A DNA stretch of 7,844 nt from an uncultured Alistipes sp. (GCA_900544175.1 UQUN01000046.1:1-7844), one strand, 5' to 3'. Positions 1 to 6,239 are shown, counted from the first letter of the stretch. Notes: generated by a model from the sequence alone, not told the origin. Numbers and translations are program-made.

Positions 1-1311
1 GCGCTCGGCGAAGTGCAGAGCCTCCAGCTCTATACCTACACACAGTGTACTTATGAAAAGGGCACGGTAGTGCAAGGCTCGCAAGAGGGCTGGATAGAGA
101 TGAAGAAGTGCGAATACACCGAAAACGGCAACGCCATCACCTGCTGGGAGGCGAACGTGGTGCCCGGCTACACGATAACCAAGCTGATGGCGAACAACGA
201 CAACAAGGAACGCGACCTCTCTGCTGCCATCACCCCCGAGGCAGGCAAGTTCTACAACATCACGCTGGATAAGGACAAGGGATATACCGACGACGGACAG
301 GGCAACTACACTGTGACCTCCGCCGAGGGCCTGAAGAACATCGCCGAGCTGGTGAACAACGGAGATACCGACATCAACATCACCCTCGACAACGACATCG
401 ACCTTTCGGACATCAACTGGACGCCGATAGGAGACTACTATAACCGATACACCGGCACCTTCGACGGTGGCAACTATACCATCACGGGGCTGACCGTTAC
501 GGGAAGTAACGAATATGCGGGCCTGTTCGGACGCATCGGCTCCGGCGGCACGGTGAAGAATGTGGTGCTGAAGGACGTACAGATAGAAAGCGATAACCAG
601 TATGGCTGTGTTGGCGGCGTAGCGGGTAATAGCGATGGTAACATTGAAAACTGCTCGGTGTCGGGCAGTGTCAGCAGTCGCCATACCGCAGGCGGCGTGG
701 TGGGCCAGCAATTTGGCGGTTCCATCACCCTATGCGGCTCCTCGGCCACAGTGAAGGGAACGGGCGAAGTCGGCGGCGTGGCAGGTAAAACGGATAATAG
801 TGCCACCCTGACAGCCTGCTATGCCACAGGAAACGTGACCTTTGAAAGAGCCTCCACAATCAACACCTTCGCTGGCGGCGTGGTGGGATTTAACGGAACC
901 GGCAGCATTCTCACCGCCTGCTATGCCACGGGCAACGTGACCGGTACAGGCACTGGAACCGGCTCTTGTTATGTAGGCGGCATAACGGGAGACAATAGTT
1001 CGGGCACCCTGACCGCCTGCTACCATGCTACAGGGACTGTCAGCGGTCCAGATGGAGCCACAGGCGGCGTAACGGGTCGAAACTATACATCACTCGGTGC
1101 CCCTGTCATCACCGCCTGCTACTGGGGAGACAACGGTCAGGAACAAGGCATAGGCTATAATCAGGCGGGCACCATCGGCGGAACCGAGCAGGTGACGGAC
1201 GGTAACTGGCAGAATGCCGCTAACGCCATGAACGCCGCATTGAACGCTGAAAGTTGGCGATACACATTTGAACCCGGCAATTCATTACCTCTATTGGTGC
1301 AGAATCCATAA
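1..1311 (+). CDS. Fimbrillin-like / GLUG-repeat surface protein, 3' part (5' end outside window)
   Basis: The frame is open to the left edge, with four codons before the first possible start (GTG at 13), so the true start lies upstream. Residue numbers count from that GTG. Residues 1-87 resemble the end of a fimbrillin/Mfa-like domain, with the typical closing stretch PEAGKFYNITLDK. Residues 100-160 form a bridge seen before GLUG arrays (SAEGLKNIAELVNNG, then GTFDGGNYTITGL). Seven GLUG cores follow: AGLFGRIG (169), VGGVAGNSDG (200), AGGVVGQQFGG (226), VGGVAGKTD (253), AGGVVGFNG (287), VGGITGDNS (321) and TGGVTGRNY (350). Most are followed by a (L/I)TACY(A/H)TG-type strand with a recurring cysteine. 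Such repeats are expected to fold as a right-handed beta-helix exposed outside the cell, probably for adhesion. The end WRYTFEPGNSLPLL is a usual closing motif. The exact ligand cannot be told. Family is well supported; the fimbrillin part is inference. Confidence 0.85.
   Translation, partial: ALGEVQSLQLYTYTQCTYEKGTVVQGSQEGWIEMKKCEYTENGNAITCWEANVVPGYTITKLMANNDNKERDLSAAITPEAGKFYNITLDKDKGYTDDGQGNYTVTSAEGLKNIAELVNNGDTDINITLDNDIDLSDINWTPIGDYYNRYTGTFDGGNYTITGLTVTGSNEYAGLFGRIGSGGTVKNVVLKDVQIESDNQYGCVGGVAGNSDGNIENCSVSGSVSSRHTAGGVVGQQFGGSITLCGSSATVKGTGEVGGVAGKTDNSATLTACYATGNVTFERASTINTFAGGVVGFNGTGSILTACYATGNVTGTGTGTGSCYVGGITGDNSSGTLTACYHATGTVSGPDGATGGVTGRNYTSLGAPVITACYWGDNGQEQGIGYNQAGTIGGTEQVTDGNWQNAANAMNAALNAESWRYTFEPGNSLPLLVQNP
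800..1130 (+). repeat. Diverged direct repeats encoding GLUG units
   Basis: Stretches around 808-840, 909-942 and 1008-1040 are near copies at the DNA level, sharing the core CCGCCTGCTA or CAGCCTGCTA followed by an ATGCCAC or ATGCTAC block. A shorter copy, ACCGCCTGCTACTGGGG, lies near 1111. The spacing is about 100 bp, matching one to two beta-helix turns of the protein. They are coding repeats inside the GLUG gene, not a separate element, but their similarity could allow loss or gain of units by recombination. Confidence 0.7.
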
Positions 1312-1316
1312 AAAGG

Positions 1317-1335
1317 CAGCCCAAAAGTTTGGCTG
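1317..1335 (+). terminator. Weak hairpin after the GLUG gene
   Basis: CAGCC at 1317-1321 pairs with GGCTG at 1331-1335 around a 9-nt A/T-rich loop, six bases after the GLUG stop codon. No run of T follows, so termination is uncertain. No convincing TAnnTTTG promoter box is seen between it and the next ATG at 1368. Confidence 0.25.
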
Positions 1336-1367
1336 ATTGGATATAAAATAGTAAATTGTAGGCATTT

Positions 1368-2057
1368 ATGATACGCAAGATACTGACAACTTACGCTGCA
1401 CGGCTGGATGAATATCTGGCCCGCTCACACCGGCAGCCCGAAGGGGTGGCCGAGGTCGGGCTGATAGGCTCTGCCGGCGAGCAATGCCCCAACAAGCTGG
1501 TGGTCTCTCTCGTTAATCTGGAACGGGAAGCCAGCGGCGACGGCGGCTATATGCAGCGTGCCGCAACCGGCTATGCCGGCAGACGTCAGCCGCTGCTGCT
1601 GAACATGCACATCATGATGGCGGCAGTATATGAAGACAAACGGTATGCCGAGGCGTTGTCAGTATTGTCCGATGCACTCACTTTCGTTCAGTCGCTGCCC
1701 CGGTTCGAGGTCGGCAATGAAAGTTATACTTTGGAACTGGTTCCCATGTCCAACGATCTTATAAACAGAAAAGACCAGCGGATTGATACTATTTTCAAAG
1801 GGCTGGAAAACATGGAGCGTATGATAGACGCAATAAGGACAGCTCCGAGACCCGCATTCCACGGTGATTATTTCCTCACGGACGAGGAACTTTCAAAACT
1901 GTTGAAAGTAAGCCGGCGTACCTTGCAGGAATACCGAACCCTCGGCGTGATACCTTACTACCTTATACAAGGGAAAGCCCTTTACAAAGAATCGGACATA
2001 AAGAAAGTTCTTGACGACGCATATAAAAGATGCAGGGAAGAACAGCGATGGGTATAA
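1368..2057 (+). CDS. Chimeric ORF: Pvc16-like (DUF4255) N-terminal domain fused to excisionase-like HTH protein
   Basis: The 229-residue frame has two unrelated parts. Residues 1-126 match the N-terminal domain of Pvc16/Afp16-type proteins (DUF4255): MIRKILTTYAARLDEYL at the start, then KLVVSLVNLERE, QPLLLNMHIMMAAVYEDKRYAEAL and YTLELVP. Family members cap or terminate the tail tube of phage-like contractile injection systems. The usual continuation after this strand, a segment like FEQLNNLWGALG leading to a last beta-strand, is missing. Instead, residues 127-229 are a complete HTH protein beginning with its own methionine. No other injection-system gene is in the window. A true fused protein would be about 25.9 kDa and cytoplasmic, with no signal peptide. 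More likely it is a truncated pvc16 remnant running by chance or by microhomology into a mobile-element gene. The two family assignments are firm; whether the fusion is expressed or is an assembly join is unknown. Confidence 0.7.
   Translation: MIRKILTTYAARLDEYLARSHRQPEGVAEVGLIGSAGEQCPNKLVVSLVNLEREASGDGGYMQRAATGYAGRRQPLLLNMHIMMAAVYEDKRYAEALSVLSDALTFVQSLPRFEVGNESYTLELVPMSNDLINRKDQRIDTIFKGLENMERMIDAIRTAPRPAFHGDYFLTDEELSKLLKVSRRTLQEYRTLGVIPYYLIQGKALYKESDIKKVLDDAYKRCREEQRWV
1746..2057 (+). CDS. Excisionase-like helix-turn-helix DNA-binding protein (mobile-element accessory)
   Basis: Starting at the internal ATG at 1746 gives 103 residues, the normal size of the small HTH proteins found beside tyrosine recombinases in Bacteroidota integrative elements. 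It has an N-terminal helical stretch (DQRIDTIFKGLENMERMIDA), a linker with a proline pair, then a MerR/excisionase-type winged HTH: YFLTDEELSKLLKVSRRTLQEYR, followed by the wing GVIPYYLIQGKALYKESDIKKVL. Family members bind element ends and steer the recombinase towards excision, or regulate element genes. The recombinase gene lies convergently, 24 bp away, which supports this role. The start at 1746 is chosen because family similarity begins exactly there. However, the upstream region is pvc16 coding sequence rather than a normal promoter, so the gene has probably lost its native 5' context. The same residues are also the C-terminal half of the longer frame from 1368. Confidence 0.75.
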   Translation: MSNDLINRKDQRIDTIFKGLENMERMIDAIRTAPRPAFHGDYFLTDEELSKLLKVSRRTLQEYRTLGVIPYYLIQGKALYKESDIKKVLDDAYKRCREEQRWV

Positions 2058-2066
2058 AACGAAGCT

Positions 2067-2099
2067 AAAGAAACGGCCTCTTTACAAGGTCGTTTCTTT
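2067..2099. terminator. Bidirectional intrinsic terminator between HTH gene and recombinase
   Basis: AAAGAAACGGCC at 2067-2078 pairs with GGTCGTTTCTTT at 2088-2099, a 12-bp stem with one G-T wobble and a 9-nt loop. An A-run leads and a T-run trails, so it can work for both convergent genes. The recombinase stop codon (2082-2084) lies in the loop and the right arm encodes its last residues (KETT), so the terminator overlaps coding sequence on the minus strand. Confidence 0.75.
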
Positions 2100-3395
2100 G
2101 TTGTCGGACAATTGGTATCCGAATTTCCTTCTCCGTTTCCTGACAATAACCTCTTCTTCGTACAAGCCAAAAGTTCGGTCCATTCCGGCTGCTTTCAGCC
2201 GTTTCATGTCCTCGTCCACTTTCCTGTCAGTCACTTTGGCATAAAGCTGCGTGGTCTCAATACGCATGTGCCCCATCATTTTGCCGACTGTCTCGATTGG
2301 AACACCCAATGAAAGGGTTATATGGGTTCCGAAATTGTGTCGTGCTGCATGGAAGACCAGCTTACGTCCTATACCGCAAATTTCGGCGATGCGTTTCAGA
2401 TAACGATTCAATGAACTGTTGGAATACATGGGGAGAAGCTTTCCTTCAGGAGCCATATCGCGGTATTTTTCAATAATATGGAACGGCAGTTCCATAAGCG
2501 GTATTTCAAAATCTACACCGGTTTTCTTGCGAGAACTCCTGATCCACCAGGTACCATCTTCCGCGAGAGAAAGGTTTTCATTTGTCAGCAGACACATGTC
2601 GCTATAGGGAATACCCGTATAACAGGAAAACAGGAACATATCTCTCACATGATAAAGAATCTGATCATGGAGAGGTGTTGTCATAATCCTATTCAATTCT
2701 TCGGAGGTGAGATATTTCTGTTCCGGTTTCGGATGTACCGGTTCATATCCGACAAACGGGAATACTGTTATTATACCGTCATCAGCAATAGCTTCTCCGA
2801 CAATTGTTTTCAGTTGGACAGTAAGATTGACTATTGTGCCTGAAGCCAGACAACATTCCGTACGTAGATACAAGTCATATTTTTCAATGAAGGAACGGTC
2901 CAATGCGGCAAAAGGGATATCTGACAGCTTATATTGCATCTGTAAAAAACGTACCAGATGATTGTAGGAATTGCGGTAAGCCCTCAATGTCTTTTCCGTA
3001 CGATTAATCCCAACACGTTTCTCGAAATTTCTAATGAAAAGTCTGAAATAGCTTAATAGGGTTTCCTGTTCCGAAGCCATACCCAAAAGTTGATGCTTTA
3101 CATCCTCTGCTGTTACATCCTCACGGATTGCAGATTGTTCCGCATAGATGCCGAGCGCGGCAGCACGTATTTCATCCAGTCTGTTGTTTATGTCTCTTGC
3201 CGCAACACTTTTCCCACATGCCCGTCCGGATGACCACAATGACTGTGGCACACGAAGCTTGACACTGAATGTTGTTTCAGAGTGCTTGCCGACAATAAGC
3301 CGTGCCATTACGGGACAGTTTCCCCTGGCATCCGCCTCGCTCTTTTTAAGGTAGAACGAAACCTTTACATCTGTCTGATTCATAATCTGTTCCAT
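2082..3395 (-). CDS. Tyrosine recombinase / integrase, Bacteroidota type without Arg I
   Basis: The protein is about 437 residues, a normal length for Bacteroides-type phage-integrase-family recombinases. It catalyses site-specific strand exchange for integration and excision of an element. Positions below count from a TTG at 3404; subtract three for the ATG used. Residues 12-100 form the arm-type DNA-binding domain (VSFYLKKSEADARGNCPVMARL). Residues 115-215 are the SAM-like core-binding domain. Residues 230-395 are the catalytic domain: K293/K294 in SRKKTG, H352 and R355 in HAARH, H379 in GHMRIETTQLY, and nucleophile Y388. The first arginine, normally in TGLR, is replaced by proline in TGIPYSD (P266); IntDOT-type enzymes also lack Arg I yet are active. 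The basic tail VRKRRRKFGY is notable. ATG at 3395 is preferred over the TTG; ATG at 3383 is an alternative that would give a short leader after the promoter. The gene is AT-richer than its neighbours, fitting horizontal transfer. Confidence 0.9.
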   Translation of the reverse strand: MEQIMNQTDVKVSFYLKKSEADARGNCPVMARLIVGKHSETTFSVKLRVPQSLWSSGRACGKSVAARDINNRLDEIRAAALGIYAEQSAIREDVTAEDVKHQLLGMASEQETLLSYFRLFIRNFEKRVGINRTEKTLRAYRNSYNHLVRFLQMQYKLSDIPFAALDRSFIEKYDLYLRTECCLASGTIVNLTVQLKTIVGEAIADDGIITVFPFVGYEPVHPKPEQKYLTSEELNRIMTTPLHDQILYHVRDMFLFSCYTGIPYSDMCLLTNENLSLAEDGTWWIRSSRKKTGVDFEIPLMELPFHIIEKYRDMAPEGKLLPMYSNSSLNRYLKRIAEICGIGRKLVFHAARHNFGTHITLSLGVPIETVGKMMGHMRIETTQLYAKVTDRKVDEDMKRLKAAGMDRTFGLYEEEVIVRKRRRKFGYQLSDNKETTL

Positions 3396-3401
3396 TGTTT
3401 G

Positions 3402-3409
3402 CAAAATTA
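3402..3409 (-). promoter_or_regulatory. Bacteroidota -7 box of the recombinase gene
   Basis: Read on the minus strand the bases are TAATTTTG, a full match to TAnnTTTG. No good TTTG -33 box lies 19-21 bp upstream. The box ends 6 bp before the ATG at 3395, so transcription would begin at or next to that codon. Confidence 0.5.
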
Positions 3410-3489
3410 ACGGAGACAGAGTTAATCATCGGCATGTCAAATATCGTCAGACATCGACAAAGCTATCACCATTGACTTACGGAACCTAT

Positions 3490-3523
3490 ATTTTTCATAT
3501 CTCAAAAAAAATAAGTACCTTCG
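3490..3523 (+). promoter_or_regulatory. Promoter-like site in the recombinase-AraC gap
   Basis: TTTC at 3493-3496 (near -33 TTTG) is separated by 19 bp from TACCTTCG at 3516-3523, one base off TAnnTTTG. An A-run lies in the spacer. It points to the right, away from the recombinase and towards the 27-codon ORF at 3534. Both boxes have one mismatch, so this is a moderate call. Confidence 0.4.
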
Positions 3524-3533
3524 CTAAGCCAAA

Positions 3534-3617
3534 ATGATGGAACTGCGTTCTTTACGGTCGGAGCAGAAAGGATTTCCAAACAACTCCATACAACTGGAAT
3601 GGGCAACGGATAGGTAG
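3534..3617 (+). CDS. Possible 27-residue small ORF of unknown function
   Basis: Two adjacent ATG codons at 3534 and 3537 open a frame that reads MMELRSLRSEQ, then KGFPNNSIQLEWATDR, and stops at TAG. It starts about 10 bp after the promoter-like site at 3490-3523, which is the main reason to list it. It has no signal peptide, membrane segment or motif I can name. The composition (basic and polar first half, aromatic second half) is not random-looking, but a frame this short can occur by chance. I cannot assign a function; it could equally be part of an untranslated RNA or remnant sequence. Confidence 0.25.
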   Translation: MMELRSLRSEQKGFPNNSIQLEWATDR

Positions 3618-3792
3618 CAATTTTTCTGCTTAACTATTCAAAAAACGGCTTCAAGGCACACATTTACGAATGCGGAATAATGCTGCGTATCTCCCTGAAA
3701 GCCCAATAGTTTACATTATTCTTCCTAAATCCATCCAAAATCGGGCGAGTTTGCGTATTTTTGTCTAAAATAACTGTAACGGTTATTCAGGA
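3618..3792. other. Non-coding rest of the recombinase-AraC gap
   Basis: No gene is seen here. GAATAATG (3675-3682) and CATTATTC (3714-3721) form an 8-bp inverted repeat 31 bp apart, the sort of spacing seen for operators or recombinase arm sites, but there is no further support. TATTTTTG at 3756-3763 matches the -7 consensus and points right with no good -33 box; it would read antisense into the AraC remnant. AATAAC (3769-3774) and GTTATT (3782-3787) form a short AT-rich hairpin just past the AraC stop, a weak terminator at best. The right end of the mobile element and its att site should lie in this gap or beyond, but I could not identify it. Confidence 0.4.
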
Positions 3793-4341
3793 CTAGACAT
3801 AGCTGCGGTCCCTGTACTCCTTGGGAGACATCCCCGTTACCCGCTTGAAATACTTGCCGAAGACTGACTGGGAAGGGAAGTTGAGCCCGTCGCTGATCTG
3901 CTGCACCGTCATCGACGTGGAGTTCAGCATGGCCTTCGCCTCCGTCACCACGTAGTCCTCAATGCTTTCCAGAGCGGAACGTCCGGTAACCTCCCTAACT
4001 ATCCGGGACAGGTACTTGGGCGTCATGCACAGCTCTCCCGCATAGAAAGCCACACTTCTCTCCCTCTTGTGATGTGCATATAGCAGATCCAGGAATCTCG
4101 AGACAGTCTCTTCCTGCCTCGTATGTTTCCGGATATCCTCCACCTCGTATTTGCGGCAGGTATATCCATAGAACATCGACAGCGACAGATGCCTGGCAGC
4201 CTGAATCTTGGACCTGACATCTATGTAGGGAGAGCTCACCAGGTCCAGAAGCAGGTCGAAATACTGTCCGAAGACACGTTCTATACCATCCGCCCTCAGC
4301 ACAGGATTGCCGTACAGCGACGCTCCCAGCGAGTGTATCCG
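3793..4341 (-). pseudogene. AraC-family transcriptional regulator, N-terminal half missing
   Basis: From about 4341 to the stop at 3793 the minus strand encodes some 182 residues of an AraC regulator. What remains is the end of the sensor/dimerisation domain (GNPVLRADGIERVFGQYFDLL) and the whole C-terminal DNA-binding domain with two HTH units. The first HTH is ERSVAFYAGELCMTPKYLSR. The second is TVQQISDGLNFPSQSVFGKY, followed by FKRVTGMSPKEYR, the classic AraC signature. Full-length relatives run to about 280-300 residues, so roughly the first 100 are gone. The open frame continues to a GTG at 4491, but those 50 extra residues are low-complexity Gly/Glu/Pro sequence antisense to a recognisable Omp85 end and are not part of the protein. 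No promoter is left in place. A shortened protein might still bind DNA but would not sense its usual signal. Confidence 0.8.
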
Positions 4342-4569
4342 GCACAGGTCGAGTTGCGGCAGCACATCTGGTGGAGGCTGGGCTTCGCGGCCTGGGCCGG
4401 AGCCGGAACGGTATTCCCCTCCTTCTCCGCATTCAGCACCTCGGCCATCCTCCCCAACTACGGCCTGGGCCTGCGCTTCGAATTCAAGCACAGGATGAAC
4501 ATCCGCATTGACTACGGATTCGGCAAGGGCACGTCCGGGCTGGTGGTCCAGTTCGCCGAGGCATTCTGA
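4342..4569 (+). pseudogene. C-terminal end of an Omp85 / BamA-TamA family outer-membrane protein
   Basis: The plus-strand frame ending in TGA at 4569 encodes, from about 4342, AQVELRQHIWWRLGFAAWAG, then AGTVFPSFSAFS, LPNYGLGLRFEFKHRMNIRIDYGFGKG and the terminal FAEAF. These are the last beta-strands of a Bacteroidota Omp85 (surface antigen D15/BamA-like) barrel, ending in the terminal phenylalanine that outer-membrane barrels use for assembly. Only about 75 residues of a protein normally several hundred long are present. The upstream codons in this frame are antisense to the AraC gene. Both genes therefore lose their 5' ends at the same point, as expected if a stretch between two divergently transcribed genes were removed. 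It cannot form a barrel and has no start. Confidence 0.8.
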
Positions 4570-4588
4570 GGGAGTGATGCAAATAGAA

Positions 4589-4620
4589 CTTGCTTTACTC
4601 CAGGTTTATGCGTATGTTTG
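4589..4620 (+). promoter_or_regulatory. Sulfatase promoter
   Basis: CTTG at 4589-4592 serves as -33 box; a 20-bp spacer leads to TATGTTTG at 4613-4620, a full match to TAnnTTTG. The ATG of the sulfatase is only 6 bp beyond the box, so the transcript would start at or within a few bases of the start codon. Confidence 0.6.
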
Positions 4621-4626
4621 CAAATT

Positions 4627-6123
4627 ATGAAGAAATATCTGATCATAGGTGTCGGTATGCTGCCACTGGCTGCCTGCACGGACTCCGGACAGCAGCAGGA
4701 AAAACCCAACGTGATATTCATCATTGCCGACGACCTCGGCTACGGAGACCTGAGCTGCTACGGACAGGAACGGTTCCAGACCCCGAACATCGACTCGCTG
4801 GCCGCTGACGGGGTCATATTCACCCGTCACTATGCCGGCACATCGGTGAGCGCCCCCTCGCGGTCATCCCTCATCACCGGCCTGCACACCGGACACACCC
4901 CCATCCGGGGCAACAAGGAGCTGCCGACAGAAGGCCAGTACCCAATCCCCGGAGACACCTATAATGTATTCCGCCTGATGAAGTCCCAGGGCTACGTCAC
5001 CGGAGTTTTCGGGAAATGGGGACTCGGCGCACCCGCGACTGAGGGCGCACCTGAAAACCAGGGAGTGGACGAGTTCTACGGCTACAACTGCCAGCGGCTG
5101 GCCCACCACTATTTCCCCTATCACCTGTGGCACAACACAGAGAAGGTCATGCTCAAGGGCAATGAGGGCACAGCCGAAACCGAATATTCTCCCTACCTAA
5201 TACACAGCCAGGCCCTCGACTTCATCCGAGAGAACAGCGACAGCACCTTCTTCATGATGTACACCTCAGTGATTCCCCATGCCGAGCTGAGGCTGCCGGA
5301 AGAGGAGATAGAGCCGTTCCTCGGTAAGTTCGAGGCGGAGAAATCCTACAAGGGCTGCGACGGAGGGCCGGGCTACAGGCAGGCAGCATACGGGTCGCAG
5401 GAGCATTGCCACGCAGCCTTCGCCGCCATGGTCAATGTCCTGGACAGGCAGGTCGGAGAGCTCCGGGCCCTGCTTGACAGCCTCGGAATCAGCGACAACA
5501 CCATCGTGATATTCACCTCCGACAACGGCCCGCACATCGAGGGTGGAGCCGACCCGGCCTACTTCAACAGCAACGGCGGCCTGCGCGGCATCAAGCGAGA
5601 CCTCTATGAGGGCGGCATCCGCGTACCATTCATCATGACCTGGCCCGGACACATAGAAGGCGGCAGGACCACCGACCACGTCAGCGCGTTCTGGGACTTC
5701 CTCCCTACTCTGGCCGACATCACTGGCGTAGAACTGCCTGAGGCACAGGGACCCGGACAGGAGGGCACTGCCGCACCAGCTCCGGGACACACATCCGACG
5801 ACACCAACTGTCCTGTACCGTGTACCTATATCACTGACGGTATATCGTTTCTACCTGCAGCCACAGGCCAGGGAGAACAGCCCGAGCACGAATACCTCTA
5901 CTGGGAATTCCATGAAGCAGGAGGCCGCCGCGCCATCCTCCAGGGTGACTGGAAAGGCGTCATCTACGACTACCGCAACGGAGGCGCCATGCAGCTCTAC
6001 AACCTCGCCGAAGACCCCGCAGAGCAGCACGACGTCGCAGCAGATCATCCAGACATCGTCTCCCGCCTCAGCACCCTGCTCGAATCAGCCCGGACTCCAT
6101 CCCCCATCCCGGAGTTCAACTGA
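4627..6123 (+). CDS. Sulfatase lipoprotein (arylsulfatase family S1, serine type)
   Basis: 498 residues from the ATG at 4627, chosen over a TTG nine bases earlier because it gives a standard lipoprotein signal: MKK, a hydrophobic run, then lipobox LAAC with Cys17. The enzyme hydrolyses sulfate esters, in gut Bacteroidota usually on mucin or other host or algal glycans. Seen motifs, numbered from this ATG: metal-binding D35-D36 in IIADDLGYGD; the S-x-P-S-R maturation site SAPSR with Ser75 to be oxidised to formylglycine by an anaerobic maturase (not in this window); GKWGLG with Lys130; His218 in VIPHAE; metal-binding D299-N300 in TSDNGPH; and Lys323 near GGIRVPFIMTWPG. The C-terminal subdomain includes YWEFHEAGGRRAI and LYNLAEDPAEQ. 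Residues about 368-404 are a Pro/Gly/Thr-rich insertion, with two cysteines, before DGISFLP, longer than usual. It has its own promoter, so it is probably monocistronic. Substrate and subfamily cannot be fixed. Confidence 0.93.
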   Translation: MKKYLIIGVGMLPLAACTDSGQQQEKPNVIFIIADDLGYGDLSCYGQERFQTPNIDSLAADGVIFTRHYAGTSVSAPSRSSLITGLHTGHTPIRGNKELPTEGQYPIPGDTYNVFRLMKSQGYVTGVFGKWGLGAPATEGAPENQGVDEFYGYNCQRLAHHYFPYHLWHNTEKVMLKGNEGTAETEYSPYLIHSQALDFIRENSDSTFFMMYTSVIPHAELRLPEEEIEPFLGKFEAEKSYKGCDGGPGYRQAAYGSQEHCHAAFAAMVNVLDRQVGELRALLDSLGISDNTIVIFTSDNGPHIEGGADPAYFNSNGGLRGIKRDLYEGGIRVPFIMTWPGHIEGGRTTDHVSAFWDFLPTLADITGVELPEAQGPGQEGTAAPAPGHTSDDTNCPVPCTYITDGISFLPAATGQGEQPEHEYLYWEFHEAGGRRAILQGDWKGVIYDYRNGGAMQLYNLAEDPAEQHDVAADHPDIVSRLSTLLESARTPSPIPEFN

Positions 6124-6239
6124 TTTAACTGACAGCCAAGCAACACCCCCGTGCTCCCCAAGATTCGCGCTAATTTCCGAGCCGCGGGTGCAGCCCTTTT
6201 ACTTACCATCCTATATATCAATAATTTAGAATCTTCCAC
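6124..6239. other. Non-coding region after the sulfatase
   Basis: No gene. GGGT and GCCC flank a 3-nt loop at 6186-6196, directly followed by TTTT, a small hairpin that might end the sulfatase transcript but is too short to be sure. The DNA turns AT-rich after about 6197. Confidence 0.3.

Noticed and set aside
2478..2843. 121-residue plus-strand frame within the recombinase
   Set aside because: It is antisense to the core-binding and catalytic domains of a well-supported recombinase, and lacks a promoter or family likeness.
3675..3721. Inverted repeat GAATAATG...CATTATTC as a transposon end or att site
   Set aside because: There are only 8-bp arms, 31 bp apart, with no matching copy on the other side of the recombinase and no target duplication; kept only as a note.
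3405..3792. Missing 3' half of pvc16 on the right side of the recombinase element
   Set aside because: I looked for the expected Pvc16 C-terminal strand in the plus frames and found nothing similar, so a simple insertion into pvc16 is not supported within this window.
4342..4491. N-terminal 50 residues of the long AraC reading frame (from GTG at 4491)
   Set aside because: They are the antisense of a recognisable Omp85 C-terminus and are Gly/Glu/Pro-rich with no family likeness, so the frame is open by chance.
5266..5790. 174-residue minus-strand frame inside the sulfatase gene
   Set aside because: It is a shadow frame in GC-rich DNA; the plus strand carries an intact sulfatase with all catalytic motifs.
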